From Actinomycetota bacterium (GTDB lineage Bacteria > Actinomycetota > Thermoleophilia > Gaiellales > Gaiellaceae), in NCBI GenBank assembly GCA_005884945.1, contig VAYM01000115.1:1-45340 (forward strand): DNA of 45,340 bases. Direction: 5' to 3'. The position numbers and the translations under genes are program-made. Numbering within the stretch: the stretch's first letter is position 1; the number at the start of each line of letters is the position of its first letter. The notes beneath the pieces are model-generated. The model saw only the letters and a list, made by a program, of their open reading frames with translations. It ran no database searches and was not told the DNA's origin. Shown here piece after piece: positions 35,177 to 43,683 of this stretch.

Positions 35177-36660
35177 CTCGCCGGGACTGCCTCGCGCGGC
35201 TCGGTCACCGCCGGTGCCGGCGGCGGCTCCGCCCGCGCCGGCTTCCAGACGAGGAACGACGACGCGATCCCCAGAACGAGCCACGTGATCGGATCCTCGA
35301 AGAACCCGCTGTACGCCAGCGAATGGACGAAGAGGGCTAAGAAGACCGCGGCGAGCGACAACCCGAGAGCCTGGTGGCGGCGCCGGACGGCGTCGAGCGC
35401 GCGTGCCGCGCCGGCGAGGATCGCGACGTAGAGCAGGAGGCCGACGATGCCGAGCTCGGCCGCGACGGTGAGCGGCGTCGTGTGCGAGACGAAGTTCTGC
35501 AGCGGCCCGAAGTGCGACGCGAGCTTCTGGCTCGCACGCGGCTGTCCGCCGATTCCGACCCCGGCGAGCGGATGGTGCGCGAACACCTTCGCCGTGAGGC
35601 TGATCCGTCGCGAGCGGTCGCTCGTCGCCTTCCGCACGGACGTGTGCAAGACCTTCGTCGCCGCGATGCCGATGGCAACCACCACGACTGCGGCCGAGGC
35701 GATCGCGGCCACCTGGCGCCCGCGACGGTCACCGGCGACGAGCGTGACCGCGAGCAGGACGACGAAGAGCGCGGCGTAGCTCGACTGCGAGTACGAGAAG
35801 TAGAGGCCGGTCCACATCAGGGCCATCAAGGCCGCGGCGAGCAGGACGTCGACCTTCCGCAACCAGACGCAGACGGCGAGCACGGCGATCCCGAGCACGA
35901 CGTGCCGTCCGTACAGGCTCGGATCGCGGAAGAGCGACGTGACGCGGAAGAAGGACGTGTACGTGTTCGAGACCTGCAGGTTGTGCGCGTAGAAGATCAG
36001 CCGGTGCGTCGCCGCCTCGACGATCCCGACGAGGGCGAAGAGCGACGCGAGCCCGACGGCGATCACCCCGAGGATGCGCGGGAGGCGCCCGGTGAACGGC
36101 GCGCGTCCGACGACGGCGACGAGCACTGCGAACGGGAGCAGGAAGTACTCGAGGAGGTTGCGCCCCGAGCCGACGTCCTCCGTCCAGAGCAGCGACAGCG
36201 ACGCCAACGCGAGGAATGCGGCGCTCGGCCAGGCGATCTCGCGCGGAACCGACGGCAACGTCCGACCGGTCAGCGCATCCCACGCGAGCGCAAGCGCCGA
36301 GACGGCGAGCACGAGATACAACGGCAGCAGCCGTCCGAGTTGTCCTCCGTGCGCGACTGCGACGTAGAAGCGGTGGTTGCTGCCGAAGTCGAGCGGAAGC
36401 CGGAACGGCGCGGCGACGGCCGCGAGCGGGATCACGAGCCAGCGTGCGCGACGCAGGAACGCGGCGAGAACGGCGAGGACGACGAATCCGGCGACGCCCG
36501 CGGCAATGAGCTTCGCCGACAGGTTCAGTCCACCGGCGCGCGCGAGCAGCAGCTCCGCCGCGGCGACCGCGACGAGGCCGCCGAGCAGCAGCACGCGCCG
36601 TCCTGGGATGAGGACGGCTACGACGCCGACGGCGCCGAGGATCGCCGCACCGGTAGTCAT
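35173..36660 (-). CDS. O-antigen ligase/polymerase-family membrane protein (Wzy/WaaL-like)
   Basis: Multiple TM helices; SNTYTSFFRVTSLFRDPSLYGRHVVLGIAVL, FSYSQSSYAALFVVLLAV, HHPLAGVGIGGQP. Confidence 0.75.
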   Translation of the reverse strand: MTTGAAILGAVGVVAVLIPGRRVLLLGGLVAVAAAELLLARAGGLNLSAKLIAAGVAGFVVLAVLAAFLRRARWLVIPLAAVAAPFRLPLDFGSNHRFYVAVAHGGQLGRLLPLYLVLAVSALALAWDALTGRTLPSVPREIAWPSAAFLALASLSLLWTEDVGSGRNLLEYFLLPFAVLVAVVGRAPFTGRLPRILGVIAVGLASLFALVGIVEAATHRLIFYAHNLQVSNTYTSFFRVTSLFRDPSLYGRHVVLGIAVLAVCVWLRKVDVLLAAALMALMWTGLYFSYSQSSYAALFVVLLAVTLVAGDRRGRQVAAIASAAVVVVAIGIAATKVLHTSVRKATSDRSRRISLTAKVFAHHPLAGVGIGGQPRASQKLASHFGPLQNFVSHTTPLTVAAELGIVGLLLYVAILAGAARALDAVRRRHQALGLSLAAVFLALFVHSLAYSGFFEDPITWLVLGIASSFLVWKPARAEPPPAPAVTEPREAVPAR

Positions 36661-37324
36661 GGCTCGCGACGATGATATGAACCGCGCTGTGATCGGAGCT
36701 TGGGAACGTGTGCTGGTGCTCGCGCCGCACACCGACGACGGCGAGTTCGGCTGCGGCGGGACGATGGCGCGGTTGGTGGAGAACGGCGCCGATGTGCGCT
36801 ATGTCGCGTTTTCGATCGCGACGCGATCTTTGCCGGAAGGCTTCGCCCCGGACACGCTGGCGCGCGAGGTCCGGGACGCCACGGCCGAGCTCGGGATCCC
36901 GGAGGCGAAGCTCACGGTCCACGACTTCGACGTGCGGACGTTCCCCGAGCACCGGCAGGGCATCCTCGAGACGCTCGTGGCGCTCTGGGAGGAGTGGAAG
37001 CCGGACGCCGTCTTTCAGCCGTCGCTGCACGACATCCATCAGGATCACCAGGTGATCGCCGCGGAAGGCCTGCGAGCCTTCAAGCGCACGACGATCCTCG
37101 GCTACGAGATCCCGTGGAACAACTTCGATTTCGCGTACCAGGCGTACGTGTCGCTCCAGCAGTCACACGTCGAGAAGAAGGTCGCGGCGCTCGCGAAGTA
37201 CGCGTCGCAGCAACATCGGCGCTACAGCGATCCCGAGTACATCCGCAACGTCGCGCGCACGCACGGCATCAACGTCAACCGCGAGTACGCGGAGGTGTTC
37301 GAGGTCTATCGCGTCGTCGCCTAG
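36659..37324 (+). CDS. PIG-L/LmbE-family deacetylase
   Basis: VLVLAPHTDDGEFGCGGTMARL; PSLHDIHQDHQVIAAEGLRAF. Alternative ATG start at 36677. Confidence 0.85.
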   Translation: MARDDDMNRAVIGAWERVLVLAPHTDDGEFGCGGTMARLVENGADVRYVAFSIATRSLPEGFAPDTLAREVRDATAELGIPEAKLTVHDFDVRTFPEHRQGILETLVALWEEWKPDAVFQPSLHDIHQDHQVIAAEGLRAFKRTTILGYEIPWNNFDFAYQAYVSLQQSHVEKKVAALAKYASQQHRRYSDPEYIRNVARTHGINVNREYAEVFEVYRVVA

Positions 37325-37412
37325 CGGCGGGGGCGGCGGCAGCAGCACGACGCACACGCCTGCTCGACCGACTTTGCAACAAGACTGTTAGTTGGAAAGA
37401 ACGGCGTGCAGA

Positions 37413-38072
37413 TCAGTGGCCGCTCGCCGAGAAGTGCATGTAGTCCTTCGTCGAGCCGCTCCAGTCGCCGCCCCAGCCCCAGCCGATCGAGCGGAACGCC
37501 GCGACGACCTTCGGCGTCACCATCCCCGGCCGTAGGCGCGAGCGGTCGAGGTACGGCCGGCTCCGCCTGTCGCGCGTCTGACCGCAGCCGACGTAGGGAT
37601 TCTCCACCGGGTTGAGGTCCACCGCTTCGCCGTAGGCGTGCTCCGACCAGTGGCCGGTGCCGGTGCTCGCCGCGCCCGAGCACGGTGACGCGACCGCCTG
37701 GCGGCATTCGAACGCGTCGCTGACGTCGGTGTCTGACGGTCGTGAGGCCTTCGGCCCGTAGGCGTCCGCGAGCTGCATGTGCCGGATCGGAAAGCGGAGC
37801 GCGTACAGCTTGTTGAACACGCGCGCCAGCGGTTTCGCGACGCGCGCGTTGACGACGAGCCGGCCGCTCTGCGCCCGGTGGTCGAACGACCAGTACGAGA
37901 CGGTGAGCACGCGGAGGCCCGAGAGCGCCACGGGACAGCCGCTGTGCCAGAAAGGCCCCGCGAGCTCCGCTCGTACCGGCGCCGGCACGCGTGCCACCGA
38001 CCAGTGGAACGGCACGGCGGCGAGAACTGCGGTCGAGAGGACGGCGAGACGCAGCACGTCGCCCGCATTCAA
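37413..38072 (-). CDS. M15-type D-alanyl-D-alanine carboxypeptidase-like secreted protein
   Basis: N-terminal TM/signal; HWSEHAYGEAVDLNPVENPY and DYMHFSASGH zinc-ligand motifs. Confidence 0.75.
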   Translation of the reverse strand: MNAGDVLRLAVLSTAVLAAVPFHWSVARVPAPVRAELAGPFWHSGCPVALSGLRVLTVSYWSFDHRAQSGRLVVNARVAKPLARVFNKLYALRFPIRHMQLADAYGPKASRPSDTDVSDAFECRQAVASPCSGAASTGTGHWSEHAYGEAVDLNPVENPYVGCGQTRDRRSRPYLDRSRLRPGMVTPKVVAAFRSIGWGWGGDWSGSTKDYMHFSASGH

Positions 38073-38092
38073 TCGTCTAACGTGGCCGAGCG

Positions 38093-39913
38093 ATGGCGAC
38101 CACGCCGAAGGAGCTCACCGGCGCCCAGTCGGTCGAGTGGGATCTCTCGGATCTCTACGAGGAGGGGGACGAAGCGCGGCTCCGCTCCGACCTCGACGAG
38201 GCCGTCGAGGCGGCCACGAGCTTCGGCGAGCGCTTCCGCGGCCGGATCGCGGAGCTGACGCCGACCGAGCTCGCCGACGCCCTCACGGAGCGCGAGCGGA
38301 TCGAGTCGCGCGTCGACCGGGCGCGGTCGTACGCCGATCTCCGGTTCTCGGCCGACACCTCGGACGAGCAGCGCGGCGCGCTCGTCCAGCTCACGCTCGA
38401 GCGCGCGAAGGACGTCGACCAGGAGCTCCTCTTCTTCGATCTCGAGTGGCTCGCTGTCGACGACGAGCGGGCCGACGCCGCGATCGGCGCGACGGCGGAG
38501 CGCTACCGCGGGTTCCTCAGGGCGACTCGCCGTTACCGCCCACACGTCCTGTCGGAGCCCGAGGAACGGCTCGACACCGTCAAGGACCTGACCGGACGGA
38601 GTGCGTGGACGCGCCTGCACGAGCAGCTCGTCGCGGAGCTGCGTGTGCAGTTCGACGGCGAGAACGTCTCCCTCAACGAAGCGCTCGCACGGCTGATGAC
38701 CTCCGCTGGCCGCGACGATCGGAGGCGCGTCGCCGAAGGGATCGGCGAGGCCCTCGCGCCGGGGCTCCGCACGCGTGCGTACATCCTCAACACGATCGCG
38801 GCCGAGCGTGCGGCGGAGGATCGTCTTCGCGGCTATCCGACGTGGATCTCCGCGCGGAACCTCGCGAACCGCATCTCCGACGACGCGGCGCAGCATCTGG
38901 TCGAGGCGATCGTCGATCGTCGGGACATCGCCCATCGCGCCTTCGCGTTGAAGGCGAAGCTCCTCGGCCTCCCGCGGCTCGCGGACTACGACCGGTACGC
39001 GCCGGTTGCGACGGTGTCGCCGTCGGTGATTCCGTGGGACGACGCCCGCGACCTCGTCGTCGATGCGTTCGCGTCGTTCTCGCCGCGTGCGGGCGAGATC
39101 GTCGAGGGCTTCTTCGACGACCGCCGGATCGACGCCGCCGTCCGCGACGGGAAGAGCGTCGGCGCGTTCTGCAGGAGCGTCGCGGAGCGACGACCGTACG
39201 TCCTCCTGAGCTACACGGGCGAGCCGCGCAGCGTCCTCGTGCTCGCCCACGAGCTGGGCCATGCGCTGCACGGCGTGCTTGCCAACGACCGCGGTGTGCT
39301 GAGCATGCGCGCGCCGCTCACGCTCGCGGAGACGGCGTCCGTCTTCGCGGAGGCACTCGTCTTTCGCTCGGTGTACGAACGCGAGCACGACCCGGCGGCC
39401 CGCCTCGAGCTGCTGAGCCGCCGGATCGACGACAGTCTCGGAACGGTCTTCCGGCAGATCGCGTACAACCGCTTCGAGGACGCGGTCCACACGGCGCGGC
39501 GAACGGACGGCGAGCTGAGCGTCGAGCAGTTCGGCGGCCTGTGGACGGAGACCTCGGCGAGAGCGAACGGGCCCGCGGTCGAGCTCACCGACGGCTTCCG
39601 GTCGTGGTGGAGCTTCATCCCGCACTTCGTCTTCTCGCCGGGATACGTCTACGCGTACGCGTTCGGCTACCTGTTCTCGATGGCGGTCTACCAGCGGTAT
39701 CTGCGGGAGGGAGACGCGATCGTCGAGCCCCTCTTCGATCTCCTCGGCGCCGGCGGCTCCGCGCCGCCCGCTGAGCTCGCTCAGCGACTCGGGTTCGACC
39801 TCGACGATCCGGGCTTGTGGTCGCAGGGGCTCGACGCGATCGACGCGTTGGTCGACGAAGCGGAGGCCTTGTCCGCCGAGGTCGACCTGCCGGTCAGCCG
39901 AGATACCGTCTGA
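38093..39913 (+). CDS. M3-family oligoendopeptidase (PepF-like)
   Basis: LVLAHELGHALHG (HExGH), WWSFIPHFVFSPGYVYAYAFGYLFS. Confidence 0.9.
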   Translation: MATTPKELTGAQSVEWDLSDLYEEGDEARLRSDLDEAVEAATSFGERFRGRIAELTPTELADALTERERIESRVDRARSYADLRFSADTSDEQRGALVQLTLERAKDVDQELLFFDLEWLAVDDERADAAIGATAERYRGFLRATRRYRPHVLSEPEERLDTVKDLTGRSAWTRLHEQLVAELRVQFDGENVSLNEALARLMTSAGRDDRRRVAEGIGEALAPGLRTRAYILNTIAAERAAEDRLRGYPTWISARNLANRISDDAAQHLVEAIVDRRDIAHRAFALKAKLLGLPRLADYDRYAPVATVSPSVIPWDDARDLVVDAFASFSPRAGEIVEGFFDDRRIDAAVRDGKSVGAFCRSVAERRPYVLLSYTGEPRSVLVLAHELGHALHGVLANDRGVLSMRAPLTLAETASVFAEALVFRSVYEREHDPAARLELLSRRIDDSLGTVFRQIAYNRFEDAVHTARRTDGELSVEQFGGLWTETSARANGPAVELTDGFRSWWSFIPHFVFSPGYVYAYAFGYLFSMAVYQRYLREGDAIVEPLFDLLGAGGSAPPAELAQRLGFDLDDPGLWSQGLDAIDALVDEAEALSAEVDLPVSRDTV

Positions 39914-40218
39914 GGAAGGCGACCGCACGGCGTTCACCCGCTGCGCCCTGCGCACCCTTCCACTGGTGATTGCCGTGCGGGTAGATGAAGAGTCTTGCCG
40001 GCACATGTGCATGCCGGAGCGCGCGATCGTTGCGAGCCGGCGGGAAGGCAGAGCGCGGCGCGAATTGTCCGGCCGTGGGCCGGGAAGTCGGCCCTCGCGC
40101 AGGCGGACGAGATGCGCGGGAAAGGCGGGAGGCTCGAGCTGCGCGCCGATGACGCAGCGCCGAACGTCATCGCGAGGACGGTGAGAGCGCCTGCGGCCGT
40201 GAAGCGAAGGGCCGCCAC
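39894..40218 (-). pseudogene. Decayed alpha/beta hydrolase (dienelactone-hydrolase-like): N-terminal and C-terminal remnants in different frames
   Basis: N-term MAALRFTAAGALTVLAMTFGAASS...FPAHGRTIRAALCLPAGSQRSRAPA; C-term in another frame HVPARLFIYPHGNHQWKGAQGAAGERRAVAFLRRYLG*; catalytic core missing. Confidence 0.6.
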
Positions 40219-40238
40219 GAAGCAAGCTTAGAGCCGGC

Positions 40239-40265
40239 CGCGCGGAGAGCGTGCTCTCACGCGCG
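40239..40265. terminator. Stem-loop downstream of the HU gene
   Basis: CGCGCG-GAGAGC-GT-GCTCTC-A-CGCGCG (12 bp paired with one bulged A). Confidence 0.5.
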
Positions 40266-40279
40266 ACCGCGCTACGTCT

Positions 40280-40609
40280 CTACGCCGCGAGGCGCTTGCG
40301 CGCCTTCTGTACCGACGGAAGGGCCGCCTTCGCCTTCGCCAGTGGCCGGGCTCGCAACGCGACGCTCGCCGGCTTCGGCGCGATCGTGATCTCCTCGCCG
40401 GTCGCAGGGTTGCGACCCTTCCGCGCCTTCGTCGCTTCCTTGACGCGGACGTTCAGCTGGACGACGCCGGCGATCCGTACCTTCTCAGCGTCGGCGAGTT
40501 GCTCGAGCACGACTGCTTCGAGCGCATCGAGCGCCGCCTTCGCATCCGACTTGCTCAAGCCGGCGCGCTCGGCGACCTCGCCGGCCAGCTGCGACTGAGT
40601 GAGAGGCAT
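40280..40609 (-). CDS. HU/IHF-family DNA-binding protein
   Basis: MPLTQSQLAGEVAERAGLSKSDAKAALDALEAVV...RKGRNPATGEEITIAPKPASVALRARPLAKAK. Confidence 0.92.
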   Translation of the reverse strand: MPLTQSQLAGEVAERAGLSKSDAKAALDALEAVVLEQLADAEKVRIAGVVQLNVRVKEATKARKGRNPATGEEITIAPKPASVALRARPLAKAKAALPSVQKARKRLAA

Positions 40610-40678
40610 TCGAACTCCTTCGGTCTGGGAGGAAATTGCGGACGGGATTGAAGCGAAGACGGCGGACGGGCGTCGGGA

Positions 40679-41626
40679 CTACCGCACGACAACGTCGGCG
40701 ACGGCGTCGTCGATCGCCTCGAGCGTCGCGGCGTCGAGCTCGACGCCCGATGCCGCCGCGTTCTCCTCGACCTGCTCCGGTCGCGAGGCGCCGACGATCG
40801 CGGATGCGACGTTCGGCTCGCCCAGGACCCACGCGAGCGCGAGCTGCGCCATCGTGATCCCCAGGCCGTCGGCGACCGGCCGAAGGCGCTGCACCGCCTC
40901 GAGTACGTCGTCGTCGCGAAACCGGTCCATCGCCCAGCCCATCTCCTGCGACGCGGCGCGCGTGCCCGCGGGAGGCGGCTCGCCGGGCTTGTACTTCCCG
41001 GTCAGCGCTCCCTGTGCGATCGGCGACCACACGATCTGGGAGATCTCGTGCTCCTTGCAAACCGGGATCACCTCGCGCTCCGGCACGCGGTACAGCAGCG
41101 AGTACTGCGGTTGCGACGAGACGAACTTCTCCACGCGCGGGACGAGATCCAGCGCAGCCTGGATCTGCTTCGCCGTCCACTCGCTGAAGCCGATGTAGCG
41201 TGCCTTTCCGGCGCGCACGACCTCCGTCAGCGCCTCCATCGTCTCCTCGAGCGGCGTATCGCGGTCGTAGCGATGGCACTGGTAGAGGTCGACGTGGTCG
41301 GTGCGCAGGCGCCCGAGCGACAGGTCGATCTGCTTGTGCACCTGCTCGCGCGACAGCCCGCGGTCGCCGTTCACGGGGAAATAGAGCTTCGTCGCGAGGA
41401 CGTACGAGTCGCGCGGGCGCCCCGCGAGCGCTTCGCCCAGCAACGACTCGGCGCCGCCGCGCGAGTAGACGTTCGCGGTGTCGATGAAGTTGATCCCGAC
41501 CTCGAACGCCTTCGCAACGCACGCTTCGGCCTGCGCGCGCGCGACGCCGCCTCCATACGTCAGCCACGAGCCGAGACTGATCTCGGAGACCTGCAGATCG
41601 GACGACCCAAGCCGGCGGTAGCGCAT
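40679..41626 (-). CDS. Aldo/keto reductase (Kv-beta-like/AKR)
   Basis: MRYRRLGSSDLQVSEISLGSW; GINFIDTANVYSRGGAESLLGEAL; ATKLYFPV; QPQYSLLYR. Confidence 0.9.
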   Translation of the reverse strand: MRYRRLGSSDLQVSEISLGSWLTYGGGVARAQAEACVAKAFEVGINFIDTANVYSRGGAESLLGEALAGRPRDSYVLATKLYFPVNGDRGLSREQVHKQIDLSLGRLRTDHVDLYQCHRYDRDTPLEETMEALTEVVRAGKARYIGFSEWTAKQIQAALDLVPRVEKFVSSQPQYSLLYRVPEREVIPVCKEHEISQIVWSPIAQGALTGKYKPGEPPPAGTRAASQEMGWAMDRFRDDDVLEAVQRLRPVADGLGITMAQLALAWVLGEPNVASAIVGASRPEQVEENAAASGVELDAATLEAIDDAVADVVVR

Positions 41627-41651
41627 GGGCGAAGCCTTACCATGCCCGGCG

Positions 41652-42572
41652 ATGCGTACGCGCCGGCTCGGTGAAGGCGGGCCTGAGGTCACCGTCGTCG
41701 GCCTCGGCTGCAACAACGTCGGCGGCCGCATCGGCCTGGAGGAGACGCGTGCGGTCGTCGACGCGGCGCTCGACGAGGGCATCAGCCTCCTCGACACCGC
41801 CGACATCTACGGCAACGGCGGGGGCAGTGAGGAGCTGCTCGGGCGCGTGCTCGAGGGCAGGCGCGACCGCGTCCTGCTCGCGACGAAGTTCGGCGGCGAC
41901 ATGGGGGACGGCACGACTGCACGCGGCTCGCGGGCGTACGTCCGCAAGGCGATCGACGCGTCGCTGCGTCGGCTGCGCATGGAGTACGTCGACCTCTACC
42001 AGTACCACCGGCCCGACGGCATCACGCCGTACGAGGAGACGCTCGGTGCGCTCAGCGAGCTCGTCGCGGAAGGGAAGGTGCGCTGCGTCGGTCACTCGAA
42101 CATGCAGGCGCGGGACGTCGAGGAGGTCGACGCCATCTGCCGCGACCGCGGCTTCGCTCGTCCGGTCAGCGCGCAGAACCAGTACTCGCTCCTGCGGCGC
42201 GAGGTCGAAGAGGAGCTGCTGCCGACGTGCGAGCGGCTGAGGGTCGGCGTGCTGCCGTACTTCCCGCTCGCAAGCGGGCTGCTGACCGGGAAGTACCGCC
42301 GTGCGGAGCCGCGTCCCGAAGGGACACGCCTGAGCGGGCGCGACGAGGTGTTCACGGACCAGGCGTTCGACAAGCTCGAGGCGCTCGAGCGCTTCGGCGA
42401 ACAACGCGGCGTGACCCTGCTGAGCGTGGCGATCGGCGGCTTGCTCGGCCAGCCCGCCGTCGCGTCTGTGATTGCCGGGGCGACGAAGCCGGAGCAGGTG
42501 CGCGCGAACGTCGCCGCGGCTCAGTGGGAGCCGACGCCGGAAGACATCGCGGCCCTCAATCAGATTCGCTGA
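41652..42572 (+). CDS. Aldo/keto reductase
   Basis: MRTRRLGEGGPEVTVVGLGCNNVGG; GISLLDTADIYGNGGGSEELLGRVL; ATKFGGDMG; QNQYSLLRRE. Confidence 0.9.
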   Translation: MRTRRLGEGGPEVTVVGLGCNNVGGRIGLEETRAVVDAALDEGISLLDTADIYGNGGGSEELLGRVLEGRRDRVLLATKFGGDMGDGTTARGSRAYVRKAIDASLRRLRMEYVDLYQYHRPDGITPYEETLGALSELVAEGKVRCVGHSNMQARDVEEVDAICRDRGFARPVSAQNQYSLLRREVEEELLPTCERLRVGVLPYFPLASGLLTGKYRRAEPRPEGTRLSGRDEVFTDQAFDKLEALERFGEQRGVTLLSVAIGGLLGQPAVASVIAGATKPEQVRANVAAAQWEPTPEDIAALNQIR

Positions 42573-43650
42573 GCGGCGCCAGTAGCCGGCCGAGCAGCAA
42601 GCGAGACTCGGCAAGTCCTTCGGAACGCAGCGAATACGTGTAGGAACGCGCGTTTCCGCGTACCTCGACGAGCCCGGCGGTGCGAAGGTGCGCGAGGTGG
42701 TGGTGGGCGGTCGACTTCGCGACGCCGGCCTCAGCCGCGAGCTCCGACAGGTTCGCCGGTCTATTCCTGAGACGTTCGAGGATTCGCAGTCGCTGCGCGT
42801 CGCCGAGCGCGCGGCCGAGCTCGAGCGCCCGCCGTCGCAGGTCCTGATCCGGACGGCCGGAGGCGGGCTGCACGGCGTAGCAGATCAGCCGTGTGGATTT
42901 GTGCTGGCAGAGGAGCATCCACGGTCGAGCCGCGAGGTGGGGAACGAGCACGACGTGCGGCAGCTCCGGCTCCGGGACGTACACGTAGCCCGGAACGACT
43001 GCCGCGACGAGCTGCTCGGCGCTCGACGTGCGGGCAAGCGGACGCCGTGCGCTCGCCTCGTGTTCCAACGTTCGCATCACGGACGCCTCCTGAGGGCCGA
43101 ACACGTCCTCGACGAACGCACGCAACGCGCCGAGCACGCGACGCTTCGTCGTCGCCGCCGACAGCGGGAGGATCACCCTCAAGGCCGCTGCCGCCTCGCC
43201 GCCGTAGTAGCGCTCGTCCGCGAGCAGTCGCGTCTGCGCCGAGCGGTCGCCGGCTGCCGCGCGCTCGAGCGTGTCGACACCTACGACCTCGCGCCAGGCG
43301 GGAACGTGCACGCCGAGCAGGTGGCGACGGAGCTCGTGCGCGTCGAGCTCCGCGAGGCGCTCGACGAACGCAGCCGCGTCGATGCCGGCGGGAGCTTCCA
43401 GGGCGGTCCCGAGCAGGTGCAGCCACAGCTCGCCTGAACGCGGGCCGAGCCGTTCGACGGCGGCCCGCACGCGGTCCGAGGCCGCGTCCAGTGAGCGGGG
43501 AGGCCACGTTCGCTCGCTCCGCGGCTCGTTCGTGAGCGCGAACAGGCCGATCAGCAGCTCGAAGGGTGCCCCCGCCACGATCGCCGCCGACGGCCGCTCG
43601 CCCGCCGACATGACGTCCCGGACGGGTTGTTCGAGTGTGGTAGAACTCAT
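42556..43650 (-). CDS. ArsR-type HTH regulator with large N-terminal domain
   Basis: C-terminal wHTH LGDAQRLRILERLRNRPANLSELAAEAGVAKSTAHHHLAHLRTAGLVEVRGN. Confidence 0.85.
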   Translation of the reverse strand: MSSTTLEQPVRDVMSAGERPSAAIVAGAPFELLIGLFALTNEPRSERTWPPRSLDAASDRVRAAVERLGPRSGELWLHLLGTALEAPAGIDAAAFVERLAELDAHELRRHLLGVHVPAWREVVGVDTLERAAAGDRSAQTRLLADERYYGGEAAAALRVILPLSAATTKRRVLGALRAFVEDVFGPQEASVMRTLEHEASARRPLARTSSAEQLVAAVVPGYVYVPEPELPHVVLVPHLAARPWMLLCQHKSTRLICYAVQPASGRPDQDLRRRALELGRALGDAQRLRILERLRNRPANLSELAAEAGVAKSTAHHHLAHLRTAGLVEVRGNARSYTYSLRSEGLAESRLLLGRLLAPLSESD

Positions 43651-43667
43651 TCGATAGAAATCGAATG
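43648..43667. promoter_or_regulatory. Palindromic operator candidate in the regulator-MFS divergent gap
   Basis: CATTCGAT-AGAA-ATCGAATG, perfect 8-bp arms, overlapping the regulator's start codon. Confidence 0.65.
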
Positions 43668-43683
43668 ATAGCGCGAGGACAGG

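Noticed and set aside
38069-40225. 718-aa minus-strand ORF
   Set aside because: Shadow ORF of the M3 oligoendopeptidase in a GC-rich genome; Arg-rich composition and no recognisable domain.
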